64,000 bases of DNA from AP-15 sp963812675. Its GTDB lineage: Bacteria; Pseudomonadota; Alphaproteobacteria; ATCC43930; CGMCC-115725. The stretch's first letter is position 1. Every line of letters begins with the position of its first letter. A program made the position numbers and the translations under genes. Of this stretch, positions 44,251 to 53,326 are shown piece after piece. The notes below the pieces were generated by a model. The model worked only from the letters and a program-made list of their open reading frames with translations. It ran no database searches and was not told the origin of the DNA. The DNA lies in the NCBI GenBank assembly GCA_963812675.1, contig CAWEWR010000021.1:62001-126000 (forward strand), given 5' to 3'.

Positions 44251-45282
44251 TTATTTGCCGGCGAGGGCGAAGGCGGGTTGGTCGGCGAAGGCCGGCATGA
44301 TGTCCCGCGCAAACCGGCGGATATTTTCGCGCGAGCCGCCGAAATTGATGATGACGTATTCGACCCCACCCCGGCGCAATGCATCGAGCTTGCGCATGAT
44401 CTCTTCCGGCGTGCCGAAGAGGGCGCTCTCCGCGCTCTCGTACCGGGCCTCTTCCTCGTGCGATTTGAAACGTGCCCTGGTCTCGCCGTCCGGGCGTCGC
44501 GCCAGCGCGTGAACCCGCATATGCCCCTGGTATCGCCGCTCGAGCGCGGCGTCCCTGTCGGCCGCGTTCTTCGCGATATGGACCGCGCGCGCGACGGCCA
44601 CATGCATCGGGTCGAATGTGCGGCCGCGCGCCTCGACCTCCTCGCGGAATTGGGCGACCTGGTCGAGGATCTCCTCAGCCAGCGAGTGCTGGCCCAGCAG
44701 CATGTTATAGCCCCGTTCGACGACTTGATGAACCGAACTCGGGCTGCCCGCTCCCATCCAGAAGGGCGGGTGCGGCTTCTGCGCGGTCGGCGGCTCGACG
44801 ACGATGTTCTCGAACTGCCAGTATTTGCCTTGGTGGGAGAACGGTGTTTCGCAGGTGAAGGCCTTGGTGATGATTTCGAGCAACTCTTCGAACCGCGAAT
44901 CCGCCTCCTCCATCGGCAGGCAGAACCCGGCAAATTCGTTGTAGCGATAGCCCTTGCCGACGCCAAAATCGAGCCGCCCGCCGGAGAGCAGATCTAATGT
45001 CGCGGCCTGCTCGGCCAGCAACACCGGATTGTGCCAGGGCAATACCAGTACGGCGGTGCCGAGCCGCAGATGGCGGGTGCGGGCACCGAGCCACGTCAAG
45101 AGGTTGAGGCTCGCCGAGACCTGGCCAAAGCCGGTGAAGTGGTGCTCCACGAGGAACGTGCTGTAATAGCCCAGCGCCTCTGCTTCGACATTGTTGTCGA
45201 TGAACTCGCGGAAGCCCTGGCTGCTGTCGGTGTCGGGGCCGCTGCGCCTCGCCTGCGCGCTGCCGAACAATCCAAAACGCAT
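44251..45282 (-). CDS. LLM-class flavin-dependent oxidoreductase
   Basis: 343 residues from ATG 45282 (MRFGLFGSAQARRSG), favoured because GGAGAAG lies just upstream; an ATG at 45294 would add four residues. Landmarks: EFIDNNVEAEALGYYSTFLV, HFTGFGQVSASLNLLTWLGA, LRLGTAVLVLPWHNPVLLAE, LSGGRLDFGVGKGYRYNEF and LFGTPEEIMRKLDALRRGG. First gene of the two-LLM operon and about 180 bases from the divergent Spy-like gene. Confidence 0.9.
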   Translation of the reverse strand: MRFGLFGSAQARRSGPDTDSSQGFREFIDNNVEAEALGYYSTFLVEHHFTGFGQVSASLNLLTWLGARTRHLRLGTAVLVLPWHNPVLLAEQAATLDLLSGGRLDFGVGKGYRYNEFAGFCLPMEEADSRFEELLEIITKAFTCETPFSHQGKYWQFENIVVEPPTAQKPHPPFWMGAGSPSSVHQVVERGYNMLLGQHSLAEEILDQVAQFREEVEARGRTFDPMHVAVARAVHIAKNAADRDAALERRYQGHMRVHALARRPDGETRARFKSHEEEARYESAESALFGTPEEIMRKLDALRRGGVEYVIINFGGSRENIRRFARDIMPAFADQPAFALAGK

Positions 45283-45460
45283 CGTCTTCTCCATTAAGAC
45301 CAGCTCTATCGGATTCTATCTCGGACCGCGAACAAAGCATCCAACCAATCTGCGGGGATGTTCTGTCCGGCCCTGCATATCCTATGCGCGGGAGCCATCA
45401 TGCAAGACTGTGTCGCCGGCAGGAGTTCCCAGGCAAGCCCAAACATCGAGGAGTTCTTTT

Positions 45461-46021
45461 GTGAAACGGATATTGCTCGCCGCGGCGCTGGCGGCTACGA
45501 CCGCGATCGCGGTTCCGATCGTCGCCCGCTCGGCCCAGGATGACGCGATGCAAGAGGCGCAGGTGGCGCAGGCGGACGACCAACAGGGCGAGGAGCACCG
45601 CGGCGGTTCCGGGCATTGGATGCGCGGCGAGGGCGGCCCGGGCATGCAGGGCTGGCGGGGAATGATGATGCACCGCATGATGATGCGCCGAAACCCGCAG
45701 GAACGATGTGAGGAGCGGCTGGCCTGGCGTGCCGCGATGCGCGCCTATACCGAGTCGAAGCTCGACCTGACGCCCGAGCAGCGCCCCTTGTGGGACAAGG
45801 TGCAGAGCATCGCCCAGTCCGAACAGCAGAAGGAACGCCAGCTCTGTTCCGCGCTCAAACCGGGTGATGAAACGACCGTCCTCGACCGGCTCGACCGGAT
45901 GCAGCAATTCCTGTCCACCCGGCTCGATGCATTGCAGGCGGCAAAACCGGCCGTCCAGGCGCTCTACCAGGCGCTGACGCCGGAGCAGCGGGCGATCTTC
46001 GATCACCCCTTCCGCCGTTAG
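45461..46021 (+). CDS. Spy/CpxP-like LTXXQ periplasmic protein
   Basis: 186 residues from a GTG at 45461 with GAGGAG ahead. Signal peptide VKRILLAAALAATTAIAVPI, cleaved near ARSAQ. A Gly/Met/His-rich stretch follows (MQGWRGMMMHRMMMRR), then helices with two LTPEQ motifs (DLTPEQRPLWDKVQ; ALTPEQRAIFDHP), the pattern of Spy/CpxP-type envelope chaperones. The Met/His-rich part might bind metal. It is likely an envelope stress protein. Confidence 0.85.
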   Translation: MKRILLAAALAATTAIAVPIVARSAQDDAMQEAQVAQADDQQGEEHRGGSGHWMRGEGGPGMQGWRGMMMHRMMMRRNPQERCEERLAWRAAMRAYTESKLDLTPEQRPLWDKVQSIAQSEQQKERQLCSALKPGDETTVLDRLDRMQQFLSTRLDALQAAKPAVQALYQALTPEQRAIFDHPFRR

Positions 46022-46036
46022 CGGTCATCGCAGCGC

Positions 46037-46882
46037 TCAGTGCGACATCAGGACCGGCACCGTCATGCTGCGCAGCACCGAGCGCGTCGCACCGCCCAGC
46101 AGCACTTCGCGCACGCGGGAATGACCGTAAGCGCCCATCACGATGAGATCGGCGCCGAGGTCGGCGGCACGCGACAGCAGCACCTCGCCGACCGGCAGAC
46201 CGGCGGACACCGTCCGCTCGATTTGCGCCTTGACGCCATGGCGCGCCAAATGCAGCGCGATGTCCGCGCCGGGCAATTCGCCGTGAGCATGCGGTCCCTC
46301 GCGCGGATCGATCGTCAGCACGCTCACCAGTTCGGCTGACGTCAGAAGCGGCACTGCGTCGTTGACCGCACGGGCGGCTTCCCGCGTGGCGTTCCAAGCG
46401 ATCAGAACCCGCCGGCCGACATTGTCGAAATGTCCGGCATAGGGAACGATCAGGACCGGCCGCCCGGAGGCGAGCGCAACCTGCTCCGGATGCGGCCGGA
46501 TCGCCTCCGTTTCCGCGCGATCCGGATTGAGCTGGCCGAGGATGGCCAAATCGGCATAGCGGGCGTGCAGCGCCGGATCGGCGTCGGGACCTGTCGGGAT
46601 TTCGCGCCACTCGGCGGACAGCCCGCGCAGACCGGCGGCATGGTCGAAGGCTTCGCGCAGCTTGACGGCCGCACTGCGCGCCCTTTCACGCAATTCCGCG
46701 AAGAACGGATCGAGCAGCGCCGGGTCATAATACCCGAAATGCCGCGGCGCCTCCGGCATCGGCAATGGGTAAAGGCCGATAAGATGCGCAGAAAACCGCT
46801 CGGCGAGCGCGACGGCAAAGGCGATGCGTTGGCGCGCGGCCGCCTCGGAATCAAGCACGACCAGTAGATCCTTGTAGCTCAC
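46037..46882 (-). CDS. Universal stress protein, two-domain
   Basis: 281 residues from a GTG at 46882, chosen for the GAGGAGG eight bases upstream and because the family starts SYKDLLVVLDS. Two UspA-like halves are present; the second has the ATP-binding pattern GAYGHSRVREVLLGGATRSV (G-x2-G-x9-G-S/T). The first half lacks it. These proteins bind ATP and help survival under stress. It is convergent with the Spy-like gene. Confidence 0.9.
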   Translation of the reverse strand: MSYKDLLVVLDSEAAARQRIAFAVALAERFSAHLIGLYPLPMPEAPRHFGYYDPALLDPFFAELRERARSAAVKLREAFDHAAGLRGLSAEWREIPTGPDADPALHARYADLAILGQLNPDRAETEAIRPHPEQVALASGRPVLIVPYAGHFDNVGRRVLIAWNATREAARAVNDAVPLLTSAELVSVLTIDPREGPHAHGELPGADIALHLARHGVKAQIERTVSAGLPVGEVLLSRAADLGADLIVMGAYGHSRVREVLLGGATRSVLRSMTVPVLMSH

Positions 46883-46958
46883 TGAGCGCCTCCTCGCTTC
46901 GCCGAACCGGATGCGCCGGAAGGTTTTCGCGAAAACGGCGAAATTACCTTGATCTCGA

Positions 46959-47210
46959 TCAACGAGGATAACAGCCGGGCGACACCGAGTGCAAAGCCTC
47001 TTCCATAGCGATTTGCGGATCGGACCGGGGCTCGGGACCCATGACCATAATTGCCTGGCGGGAAACCTGCGGCTCCCGCCGGACATCGAAAGCACCGACA
47101 CGCCGTCCCTCCCCAAGCAAGCCCTCGAGGATGGCCGAATCCCCGGTCAGCGCTTCCGAGCCGTCTCCTCCGAGCCAATGCAGGGCCAGTATTCGCCAGA
47201 GCGAACGCAT
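46959..47210 (-). CDS. Small protein, unknown
   Basis: 83 residues beginning MRSLWRILALHWLGGDGSEA, with a purine-rich site (GAGGAGGGGGAGG) directly ahead of the ATG. It is not a membrane protein apart from a short amphipathic start, and no family is recognised. Being upstream of the universal stress gene on the same strand, it might share its regulation. Confidence 0.5.
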   Translation of the reverse strand: MRSLWRILALHWLGGDGSEALTGDSAILEGLLGEGRRVGAFDVRREPQVSRQAIMVMGPEPRSDPQIAMEEALHSVSPGCYPR

Positions 47211-47341
47211 CGGCCTCCCCCTCCTCGGTTCATGGCGCCACTGTGTTGTGCGAGAAACCGGGCCGCAATATGGCGGTGTCGGGGCATTGTGCTATCACCA
47301 GCGACGACCACCGCCTCAGTTTCCGCGCCAGGGTATTGCCA

Positions 47342-48271
47342 ATGGCATTGCTGTTCCGCTCCTCCGTCGATTCCGAAGCGCGCTGGAAGCCACAACTCGC
47401 CCGGCTGATGCCCGAGCTGGAGGTGCGGATATGGCCGGAGATGGGCGATCCGGCGGATATCGATTACGCGCTGGTCTGGCGCCCCGAGCCCGGTCTGTTG
47501 TCCTCGTTGCCGAACTTGAAGCTGATCCTCTCCCTCGGTGCCGGGGTCGACCACATCCTCACCGACCCTTATTTGCCGCGCGGCGTGCCGATCGTCCGCC
47601 TCGTCGATCCGTACATGACAGACGCGATGAGCGAATACATCGTTCTTCAGGTGCTGCGGCTGCACCGGCAGGACCTCGATTACCGCACCCAGCAGGCAGA
47701 AGGGGTCTGGCTGGAGCTCGATCAGAAGAACGCCGGCGAGCGCGTTGTCGGCATTCTCGGTTTTGGCGAGCTCGGACAGGACGCCGCCCGCAAGCTCAAG
47801 GGGTTGGGCTTCGATGTCGCGCTATGGGGACGGCGGCAGAGAAACTTTGACGGGCTGCGCGGCTATGCCGGCAGCGCGGGCCTGCCTCTTCTGCTGGGCC
47901 GAAGCGAGATCCTCGTCTGCCTCTTGCCGCTGACCGCCGAGACGGAAGGGATATTGAACGCGAGCACACTTGCCATGCTGCCGAAAGGGGCGGCGCTGAT
48001 CAACGCCGCGCGGGGCAGCCATCTGGTCGAAGAGGATCTGCTCGCGGCCCTCGCGTCGGGCCGGCTCTCGGCCGCCGTGCTCGACGTCTTCCGTGACGAG
48101 CCGCTGCCCGCCGGCCATCCCTTCTGGCACCACCCGCGCATCGTCGTGACGCCGCACATCGCCGCCGCAACCCACCCCCCGACCGCCGCCTCGATCATCC
48201 TCGACAACATCCGCCGCTTCGAAGCGGGCCGCCCGCTCCTCAACCGGGTCGACCCGGCCCAAGGGTATTGA
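47342..48271 (+). CDS. D-2-hydroxyacid dehydrogenase, GhrA-like glyoxylate/hydroxypyruvate reductase
   Basis: 309 residues from ATG 47342; the upstream frame is not gene-like. NAD(P) loop GILGFGELGQDAARKL; substrate/catalytic elements LGAGVDHIL, NAARGSHLVEEDLLAAL (Arg) and VTPHIAAATHP (His). DVFRDEPLPAGHPFWHHPRI is typical of GhrA. It would reduce glyoxylate or hydroxypyruvate, the same metabolic area as the garR-like gene. Confidence 0.9.
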   Translation: MALLFRSSVDSEARWKPQLARLMPELEVRIWPEMGDPADIDYALVWRPEPGLLSSLPNLKLILSLGAGVDHILTDPYLPRGVPIVRLVDPYMTDAMSEYIVLQVLRLHRQDLDYRTQQAEGVWLELDQKNAGERVVGILGFGELGQDAARKLKGLGFDVALWGRRQRNFDGLRGYAGSAGLPLLLGRSEILVCLLPLTAETEGILNASTLAMLPKGAALINAARGSHLVEEDLLAALASGRLSAAVLDVFRDEPLPAGHPFWHHPRIVVTPHIAAATHPPTAASIILDNIRRFEAGRPLLNRVDPAQGY

Positions 48272-48291
48272 GGAATTGACAGCGAACCGAC

Positions 48292-48315
48292 GCTTAGCTA
48301 ACTACACGACTAAGC
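48292..48315. promoter_or_regulatory. Inverted repeat ahead of the toxin-antitoxin genes
   Basis: GCTTAG at 48292 and CTAAGC at 48310, separated by 12 bases, lie just upstream of the antitoxin ATG and downstream of a TTGACA at 48276. Such a site fits autoregulation by the antitoxin. Confidence 0.45.
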
Positions 48316-48326
48316 TGAGGTGTCCG

Positions 48327-48560
48327 ATGGAAGACATCATTTCGATCCACGCCGCCAAGACCCATCTCTCGCAACTCATCGCGCGGGTAGAGGCCGGAGA
48401 GGTCATTACGATCGCTCGCGGCAAAACTCCAGTTGCTAAGCTGGTTCCAATTGTCCGCAAGGGCAAACGAGAATTCGGGGCAATGCGGGGTAAGTTCAGT
48501 ATCGGGCCGGAATTCTTCGAGCCGCTTCCAAACGACGAACTCGATCTGGGGGAGCGATAG
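48327..48560 (+). CDS. Type II antitoxin, Phd/YefM-like
   Basis: 77 residues from ATG 48327, preceded by GAGG. The N-terminus ISIHAAKTHLSQLIARVEAG, then EVITIARGKTPVAKLVPI is the Phd/YefM DNA-binding fold; the acidic C-terminus (FFEPLPNDELDLGER) would wrap the toxin. The stop is three bases ahead of the toxin start, so the two are cotranslated. Confidence 0.92.
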   Translation: MEDIISIHAAKTHLSQLIARVEAGEVITIARGKTPVAKLVPIVRKGKREFGAMRGKFSIGPEFFEPLPNDELDLGER

Positions 48561-48563
48561 CGA

Positions 48564-48944
48564 GTGCGGCTGTTATTGGACACGCACGCGTTGATCTGGT
48601 GGCTTCTCGGCGATCCTGCGCTATCTCGGAATGCGGTGGCCGGTATCGCCGATGACGACAACGGGGTGTTCATCAGCGCAGTGTCCGCTTGGGAGATTTC
48701 TACGAAATATCGAAGGCTGCCTGCGGCAGCTATGTTCGCCGCTGATGTCGCCGGGGCGGCGGCAAGTCAAGGTTTTGACGAGTTGCCGATCAACCTCCAG
48801 CACGGACAACTAGCCGGCAGTCTGCCCGGTCCGCACCGTGACCCGTTCGACCGGATGCTGGCAGCGCAGGCACTGCTGGCGGGCCTCGTGCTCGTCTCGA
48901 ACGAGACGGTGTTCGACCGGTATGGTGTCCGTCGATTGTGGTAA
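48564..48944 (+). CDS. PIN-domain toxin, VapC-like
   Basis: 126 residues from a GTG. PIN acidic residues are seen in LLLDTHALIWWLLGD (Asp6), SAVSAWEISTKY (Glu) and HRDPFDRMLAAQALL (Asp). These form a metal site for RNA cleavage. Paired with a Phd-type rather than a VapB-type antitoxin, a common combination for this HALIWW subgroup. Its target RNA is not predictable. Confidence 0.93.
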   Translation: MRLLLDTHALIWWLLGDPALSRNAVAGIADDDNGVFISAVSAWEISTKYRRLPAAAMFAADVAGAAASQGFDELPINLQHGQLAGSLPGPHRDPFDRMLAAQALLAGLVLVSNETVFDRYGVRRLW

Positions 48945-49018
48945 GCCTGATCGAGCCTTTGGGCGAGTGGGCGTGGACGAACCAATACCGCGATCCAACA
49001 TTTCGCAAGACGCGAGGA

Positions 49019-49393
49019 TCAGGCTCGCGGGGATGACCAGTCGTAAACCCGCTGGAGCGTCTCACCCATAAGCGCGGCCCGGTCGCCGTCGGACAGACGG
49101 TCGGTGACGCGAAACGCCTCGACCCCCTGCTCGTAAGTCAACAATCCGACCGCGCGCGTCCAGTCGGTGCCCCACATGCAGCGATCGAAGCCAAAGGCGT
49201 CGAATATGCGGGCGAGCGGATCCCAGATGTCTTTGTAGGGGAACGGTTCGTGCGACAAGGTGCAGGCGCCGCTGATCTTGATCGCGATGTTGTCATGAGC
49301 GGCCAGCGCCAGATGGACGCTACGTTGGAGAGTCCCGATGTTAAGAGCAGCACCCACAGCCCGACCCAAATGGATGTTCGTCACCTTCTGCAA
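49019..49393 (-). pseudogene. Amidohydrolase (TIM-barrel) C-terminal fragment
   Basis: The frame reads LALAAHDNIAIKISGACTLS, then PLARIFDAFGFDRCMWGTDW, then RAVGLLTYEQGVEAFR. Here GTDW holds the metal-site Asp of amidohydrolase-2 family enzymes. The first two-thirds of the barrel, with the HxH motif, is missing: upstream of about 49310 the frame has no similarity. A truncated relic lying next to the toxin-antitoxin pair. Confidence 0.75.
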
Positions 49394-49461
49394 AAGTCCG
49401 GATCAGGCATCTCGCGGGCTCAAGCGCTCGACGACTTATGCTTTCAGCCGTCCGAGCTCCT

Positions 49462-51060
49462 TTAGTCGCGGCGGAGGCGGCGCAAGGTGAAGGTTTCGAA
49501 CGGGGCCAGCTGACCGTTTGGCCCCACCACGTCGTAGTAGGTGACCTTGATCGTGGTGAAACCGCCGCGATCCGACCCCGGATCGACGGTGAATGCCGCA
49601 AAGCCGTAGGAGTGCGCAGCGTTTCGTACCGCCGACCAGGGCGCTTCTTCCTTCACGTAGACCGGCGGACGCTTGCCTGTTTTCGGATCGGGTGCGCCGA
49701 CGGCGGTGATCACTCGGCACTGCGGCGGATCGAAGAACAGCGTGTTCGACGGGACGGACGTCCCGCCGCCGCCGATGACCATGTGCACCGTTCCGTTGCT
49801 GGTGTCGATCACATCGGTGGCGGTTGCCGCGGCGACCGGCGTCAGGGTAGCGTTCGATTCCTGGCCGCGGATCGGATGTGAGCGCTCATAATGGTGCTCG
49901 TGTCCACACACCACCAGGTCGACGCCGTACTGGTCGAACAACGGCACCCATTCCTCGCGGATCCCGAGGTCCGCGCCATTGAATTTGTCAGCTGTCGAGA
50001 CGGCGACCTGATGCATGCACACGATGATCCAGTCGACACTGCGATCACTGCGGGAAACCGACAATTCCTTTTCCAACCAGGCCTTCTGAGCGCCCTCGGA
50101 ATAGCCCCTCACATAAGAGTTGCCGCCGTCCTGGTACGTGACGTCGTCGTTGGCGATGCTCAGCACTCGCACAGAGCCGGCTGTGAAGGCGTACCAAAGC
50201 CCGCGCGTCACATCCGTCTGGCCGGCTGACTCGGGCACCGAGAAGTAGGTCTGATAGGCCTGATACCCGATCGGTCCGTTGCCCAGCTCGTTCTCGTGGT
50301 TGCCGGCCGAGGGCATCCAAGGACGTTTGCGGGCGCTGCGGCTGTTGTTCTCCCAGAAATCCCACCAGGTACGAACCCGATCGTTGGCGATATTGGCGTA
50401 ACAGAGATCGCCGTTGAAAAGGTGGAACAGCGGCTGCAGCCGCTCCACGCCGAGAGTGGTGTCGCCAGCCGCCGGCGAGCCGAGGTTGTCATTCACATAC
50501 GGGGGATTCGGGATCGTCACACCCTCGGGCGGTACATACTTCTTGCCCAGGGTCGGCGTGCCCTGATCGCCGAAGCTGGTGAAAGTAAACTGCGCCCGAC
50601 CGCGCGGGGAGGTCCGAAAGGTGCCGAACTCGGGCTCGGCGCCGGCGTGGGATGCCGCGTACAGATAAGCCGAGTCGGCTTGCAGTCGATCGATCTTCGC
50701 ATGATAGGCGTAGACAACCTGGCCGGACTTTGCATCGGTGTAGCTGGCCTCTTTGGCCTCGACCACTCGCTCGAGCGCACCATCGAGATTCCCGACCACG
50801 ACACGCGGGCTGCGGACGGATTGCAGCGTGTGCCAGGACACGACCATCTCCGACGATGCATCCGAGCCGAACTGCAGATGCAGTCCGGCGACTGGAGGTG
50901 TCGCCATCGGATCCGGTGATCGGGGAGTGGCAAGTGAGGTCTGAGTACTTCCGGTGCCAATGAGAGACGCCGCCACCGCGGCACCTCCTGCAATGCCTGC
51001 GGCAGCGAGCAGCTTGCGGCGACTGAGCTCGAGGCTGAATCCGGTGTCCTGTGCGGTCAT
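49462..51060 (-). CDS. Tat-exported purple acid phosphatase-like metallophosphoesterase
   Basis: 532 residues from ATG 51060, preceded by AAGGGGG; an ATG at 51078 adds six. The signal has SRRKLLAAAGIAGGAAVAAS, a twin-arginine type. A fibronectin-III-like N-domain (GLHLQFGSDASSEMVVSWHT) is followed by the metallophosphatase with SFGDQG, NGDLCYAN, SAGNHENELG, CMHQVAVS and CGHEHHYERSHP, giving the full set of metal ligands. It probably releases phosphate from esters outside the inner membrane. No pho genes are near. Confidence 0.9.
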   Translation of the reverse strand: MTAQDTGFSLELSRRKLLAAAGIAGGAAVAASLIGTGSTQTSLATPRSPDPMATPPVAGLHLQFGSDASSEMVVSWHTLQSVRSPRVVVGNLDGALERVVEAKEASYTDAKSGQVVYAYHAKIDRLQADSAYLYAASHAGAEPEFGTFRTSPRGRAQFTFTSFGDQGTPTLGKKYVPPEGVTIPNPPYVNDNLGSPAAGDTTLGVERLQPLFHLFNGDLCYANIANDRVRTWWDFWENNSRSARKRPWMPSAGNHENELGNGPIGYQAYQTYFSVPESAGQTDVTRGLWYAFTAGSVRVLSIANDDVTYQDGGNSYVRGYSEGAQKAWLEKELSVSRSDRSVDWIIVCMHQVAVSTADKFNGADLGIREEWVPLFDQYGVDLVVCGHEHHYERSHPIRGQESNATLTPVAAATATDVIDTSNGTVHMVIGGGGTSVPSNTLFFDPPQCRVITAVGAPDPKTGKRPPVYVKEEAPWSAVRNAAHSYGFAAFTVDPGSDRGGFTTIKVTYYDVVGPNGQLAPFETFTLRRLRRD

Positions 51061-51282
51061 GGCGGCCCCCTTTGCCAAGCTGCGTCAAGGATAAGCTCGA
51101 TCGCCGGACCGGACTAATTCTTTGCTGACCGGGTTACGTCCGCGAAGCCTGTTATCAACATTGCTGGTCGCGCCGGCGTCCCGGCGCTTCCCACCCCCCT
51201 CCTCCGCAAGGCTGTCCGGGGAACTGAACTCGATTGCACGGCTGGCGTCGCGCTCAACCAAAATTATGCGCGCGGACACGAG

Positions 51283-51311
51283 CCCCTCTCCGCCCTTCAG
51301 GGGGGAGAGGG
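51283..51311. repeat. REP-like palindrome, copy F1
   Basis: CCCCTCTCCGCCCTTCAGGG followed by GGGAGAGGG, ending in GGGAGGGTGAGGTGGGCG downstream, the same tail as copy D. Confidence 0.75.
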
Positions 51312-51375
51312 TGGGGCCCGACCCGCAGGGTTGGGAGGGTGAGGTGGGCGGCGCCACAAACCGGCTCGTCGGCCC

Positions 51376-51416
51376 CCCTCACCCTACCCTCTCCCCCCGG
51401 CCAGCGGGGGGAGAGG
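51376..51416. repeat. REP-like palindrome, copy F2
   Basis: CCCTCACCCTACCCTCTCCC and CCCGG-CCAG-CGGGGGGAGAGG, about 65 bases after F1 and with its flanks in opposite order, so F1 and F2 make a head-to-head pair. Confidence 0.75.
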
Positions 51417-51608
51417 AGTAAAGGACGCGTCGTCAGAGCCACGCTGCGGCGGCAAATCTTCGAATACCCGGTCCTTACACTTTCCCCGGACAGCCCTGCC
51501 TCCTACGGGGGCGCTTTCTTCGCCGTCATATTATACGCTACCTAAACCGGAACAATTTGGAGTGGGTGGCGCACCCTTGATCGAAATCTGCTCCAATGCC
51601 TTTCCACC

Positions 51609-53000
51609 CTACCTCTCCGCGGCCGGGATTATGCGGGCCAGGCCGATGAACTTTTCGGGATCCTGCGGCTCGTTGTTGACCAGGACCTCATAGTGTACGT
51701 GGGGCCCGGAACTGCGGCCGGAGCTGCCGAGAAACCCGATCTGCTCATGCTCGGCGACCGTTTGCCCGACCGAGACGATATAGCGGTGGAGATGGGCATA
51801 AAGGGTGGCGATGCCGTTTCCGTGATCGATCTCGACCACTTTGCCGTAGTCGCTGCGATAACCGGCGTAGGTCACCGTCCCCGCTGCGGTGGCATGAACC
51901 GGGGACATGTAGGGCGCCGACAAATCGATCCCAGTATGAAAAGCCGAGCGGTGAGTGAACGGATCGTGCCGTGGGCCGAACCGGCTCTCGAGCTGAAAAT
52001 AATCGAGCGGCACTGCCAACGGCAGCGATTTCATCAAGCTGCGGAGCTCTTCCATCTTGTCCGGTGTCATCGCGTCCGGCGGATCGGCTTTCGGCGGCGC
52101 CACAAAGGGACCGCCTCGGCCGCCGCGGTCTTGGGCCAGTTGCGGGAACAGACGGTCGACATTCAGACCGGTCGAGGCGAGCAAGCGCCGAACTTCCGCG
52201 ACGGCTTGGCGGGCGAGGTCTGCAACGCTTGGCGACTGGGCTTCCGGTTCCGGCGGCGCATCGGAAATCAGCTTTTCTGCCTGTGGTAGACCGACAGCCG
52301 ATTGAGAGGGCTCCGGTTCGATCAGTTCTGCCAAGCGGAAAACGCCCGTCCATTTCTGCCGGTGTCCGAAGTCGAGCCGCGACTGTTTTTGCTCAAGTTC
52401 GGCGATCCGAGCCCGCAATCGATCTCTCTCGCCGAGGGCTCGGTCCAGATCGGCGGTCGCCTGCCTCAATCGTTTTATCGTCGCATCGAACCTGCCATTC
52501 GATTGCCCTTGCCCGGCACGATAGGTGTCGATTTTGCTCAGACGTGCGGCAAGGGTAGCGCGCTGGGCTTCGACCTGGCGAAGTTCGCGTCTGGCCTGCT
52601 CGAGCGCCTGGGTCAGCTGACTGATCCTGCCGGCCGCCTCATCCAAACCGGGCGGCTGCGGCGCTCCGCTGCGTGCATCCTCCAGCGCCTGTTGGCGATC
52701 GCGGGTGGCGAGAGCAAGCTTATCGCGCAGGCTCGCGACTTCGTCCTGCAGATCGGCGTTCGCCGTTTCCGCCCGGACCACCGCCGCTTGCTTGTCGGCT
52801 ACGGCACGCTCATAGCCGGACCGGCCGACTATGAAATAACAAACCGCGACGGCAAACGCGACGACGGCCGATGCTGCCGCGACCTGCACGGCCGGCGGCA
52901 AAAAAATCTGCGCCGACCGGCGGCCCGTCCGCAAATTGATGCAAATTTCGGGGAAGAGCCTGCTCCCCCGGCCCGGTGTTTCGGCGATCATTGCCCCCAT
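51609..53000 (-). CDS. M23-family (LytM) peptidase with coiled coil
   Basis: 463 residues. One membrane anchor (AASAVVAFAVAVCYFIV, about 45-61), a long periplasmic coiled coil (about 70-230), a Pro-rich linker, then the M23 domain: ESRFGPRHDPFTHRSAFHTG, IDLSAPYMSP, GNGIATLYAHLHRY and SGPHVHYEVLVN. The HxxxD and HxH zinc ligands are intact, so it may cut peptidoglycan, unlike degenerate EnvC types. It faces away from the ABC exporter gene by 326 bases. Confidence 0.92.
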   Translation of the reverse strand: MGAMIAETPGRGSRLFPEICINLRTGRRSAQIFLPPAVQVAAASAVVAFAVAVCYFIVGRSGYERAVADKQAAVVRAETANADLQDEVASLRDKLALATRDRQQALEDARSGAPQPPGLDEAAGRISQLTQALEQARRELRQVEAQRATLAARLSKIDTYRAGQGQSNGRFDATIKRLRQATADLDRALGERDRLRARIAELEQKQSRLDFGHRQKWTGVFRLAELIEPEPSQSAVGLPQAEKLISDAPPEPEAQSPSVADLARQAVAEVRRLLASTGLNVDRLFPQLAQDRGGRGGPFVAPPKADPPDAMTPDKMEELRSLMKSLPLAVPLDYFQLESRFGPRHDPFTHRSAFHTGIDLSAPYMSPVHATAAGTVTYAGYRSDYGKVVEIDHGNGIATLYAHLHRYIVSVGQTVAEHEQIGFLGSSGRSSGPHVHYEVLVNNEPQDPEKFIGLARIIPAAER

Positions 53001-53326
53001 CCCCCAATACCGCCGAACCGTGGGTGTCCAATGACAGAGCCAAGGGACCAGGTCGCGGCAAGGTCAGGTCAAGCGCGCGTCAGCGGCTTGCGACCCGCCC
53101 ACCCTAGGGGGCCGATTACCGTATTGCAACAATCAATCGTTAATTTCGCCCACTGGAGCGCTGTTAACCTTATATTGGCAAGTCTAAACGAAATGCTGTG
53201 GCTAAGCTCGGCGCGCATTTGTAAAGCCCTGTCTAATCACAGGAGCGTGCGCAATGGTTTCATACTGTAGATGATTTGCACGGTTAGCGCGTTCGCTGCG
53301 CGTTCTTGCGGCGAAGGCTCGGCTCG
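53001..53326. other. Intergenic, no gene recognised
   Basis: 326 bases between the M23 peptidase start and the ABC exporter stop, both on the minus strand. The middle (53120-53250) is clearly A+T-richer and probably holds the peptidase promoter. No convincing small gene. Confidence 0.5.

Larger units (their letters stand above)
51079..51608. other. Intergenic with two REP-like palindromes
   Basis: 530 bases upstream of the phosphatase start and downstream of the M23 peptidase stop. Apart from the palindromes at 51283-51311 and 51376-51416 nothing gene-like is visible. Confidence 0.6.

Noticed and set aside
52302..53270. Plus-strand frame of 322 codons opposite the M23 peptidase
   Set aside because: It mirrors the coiled-coil part of the real gene and has no recognisable motif or start signal.
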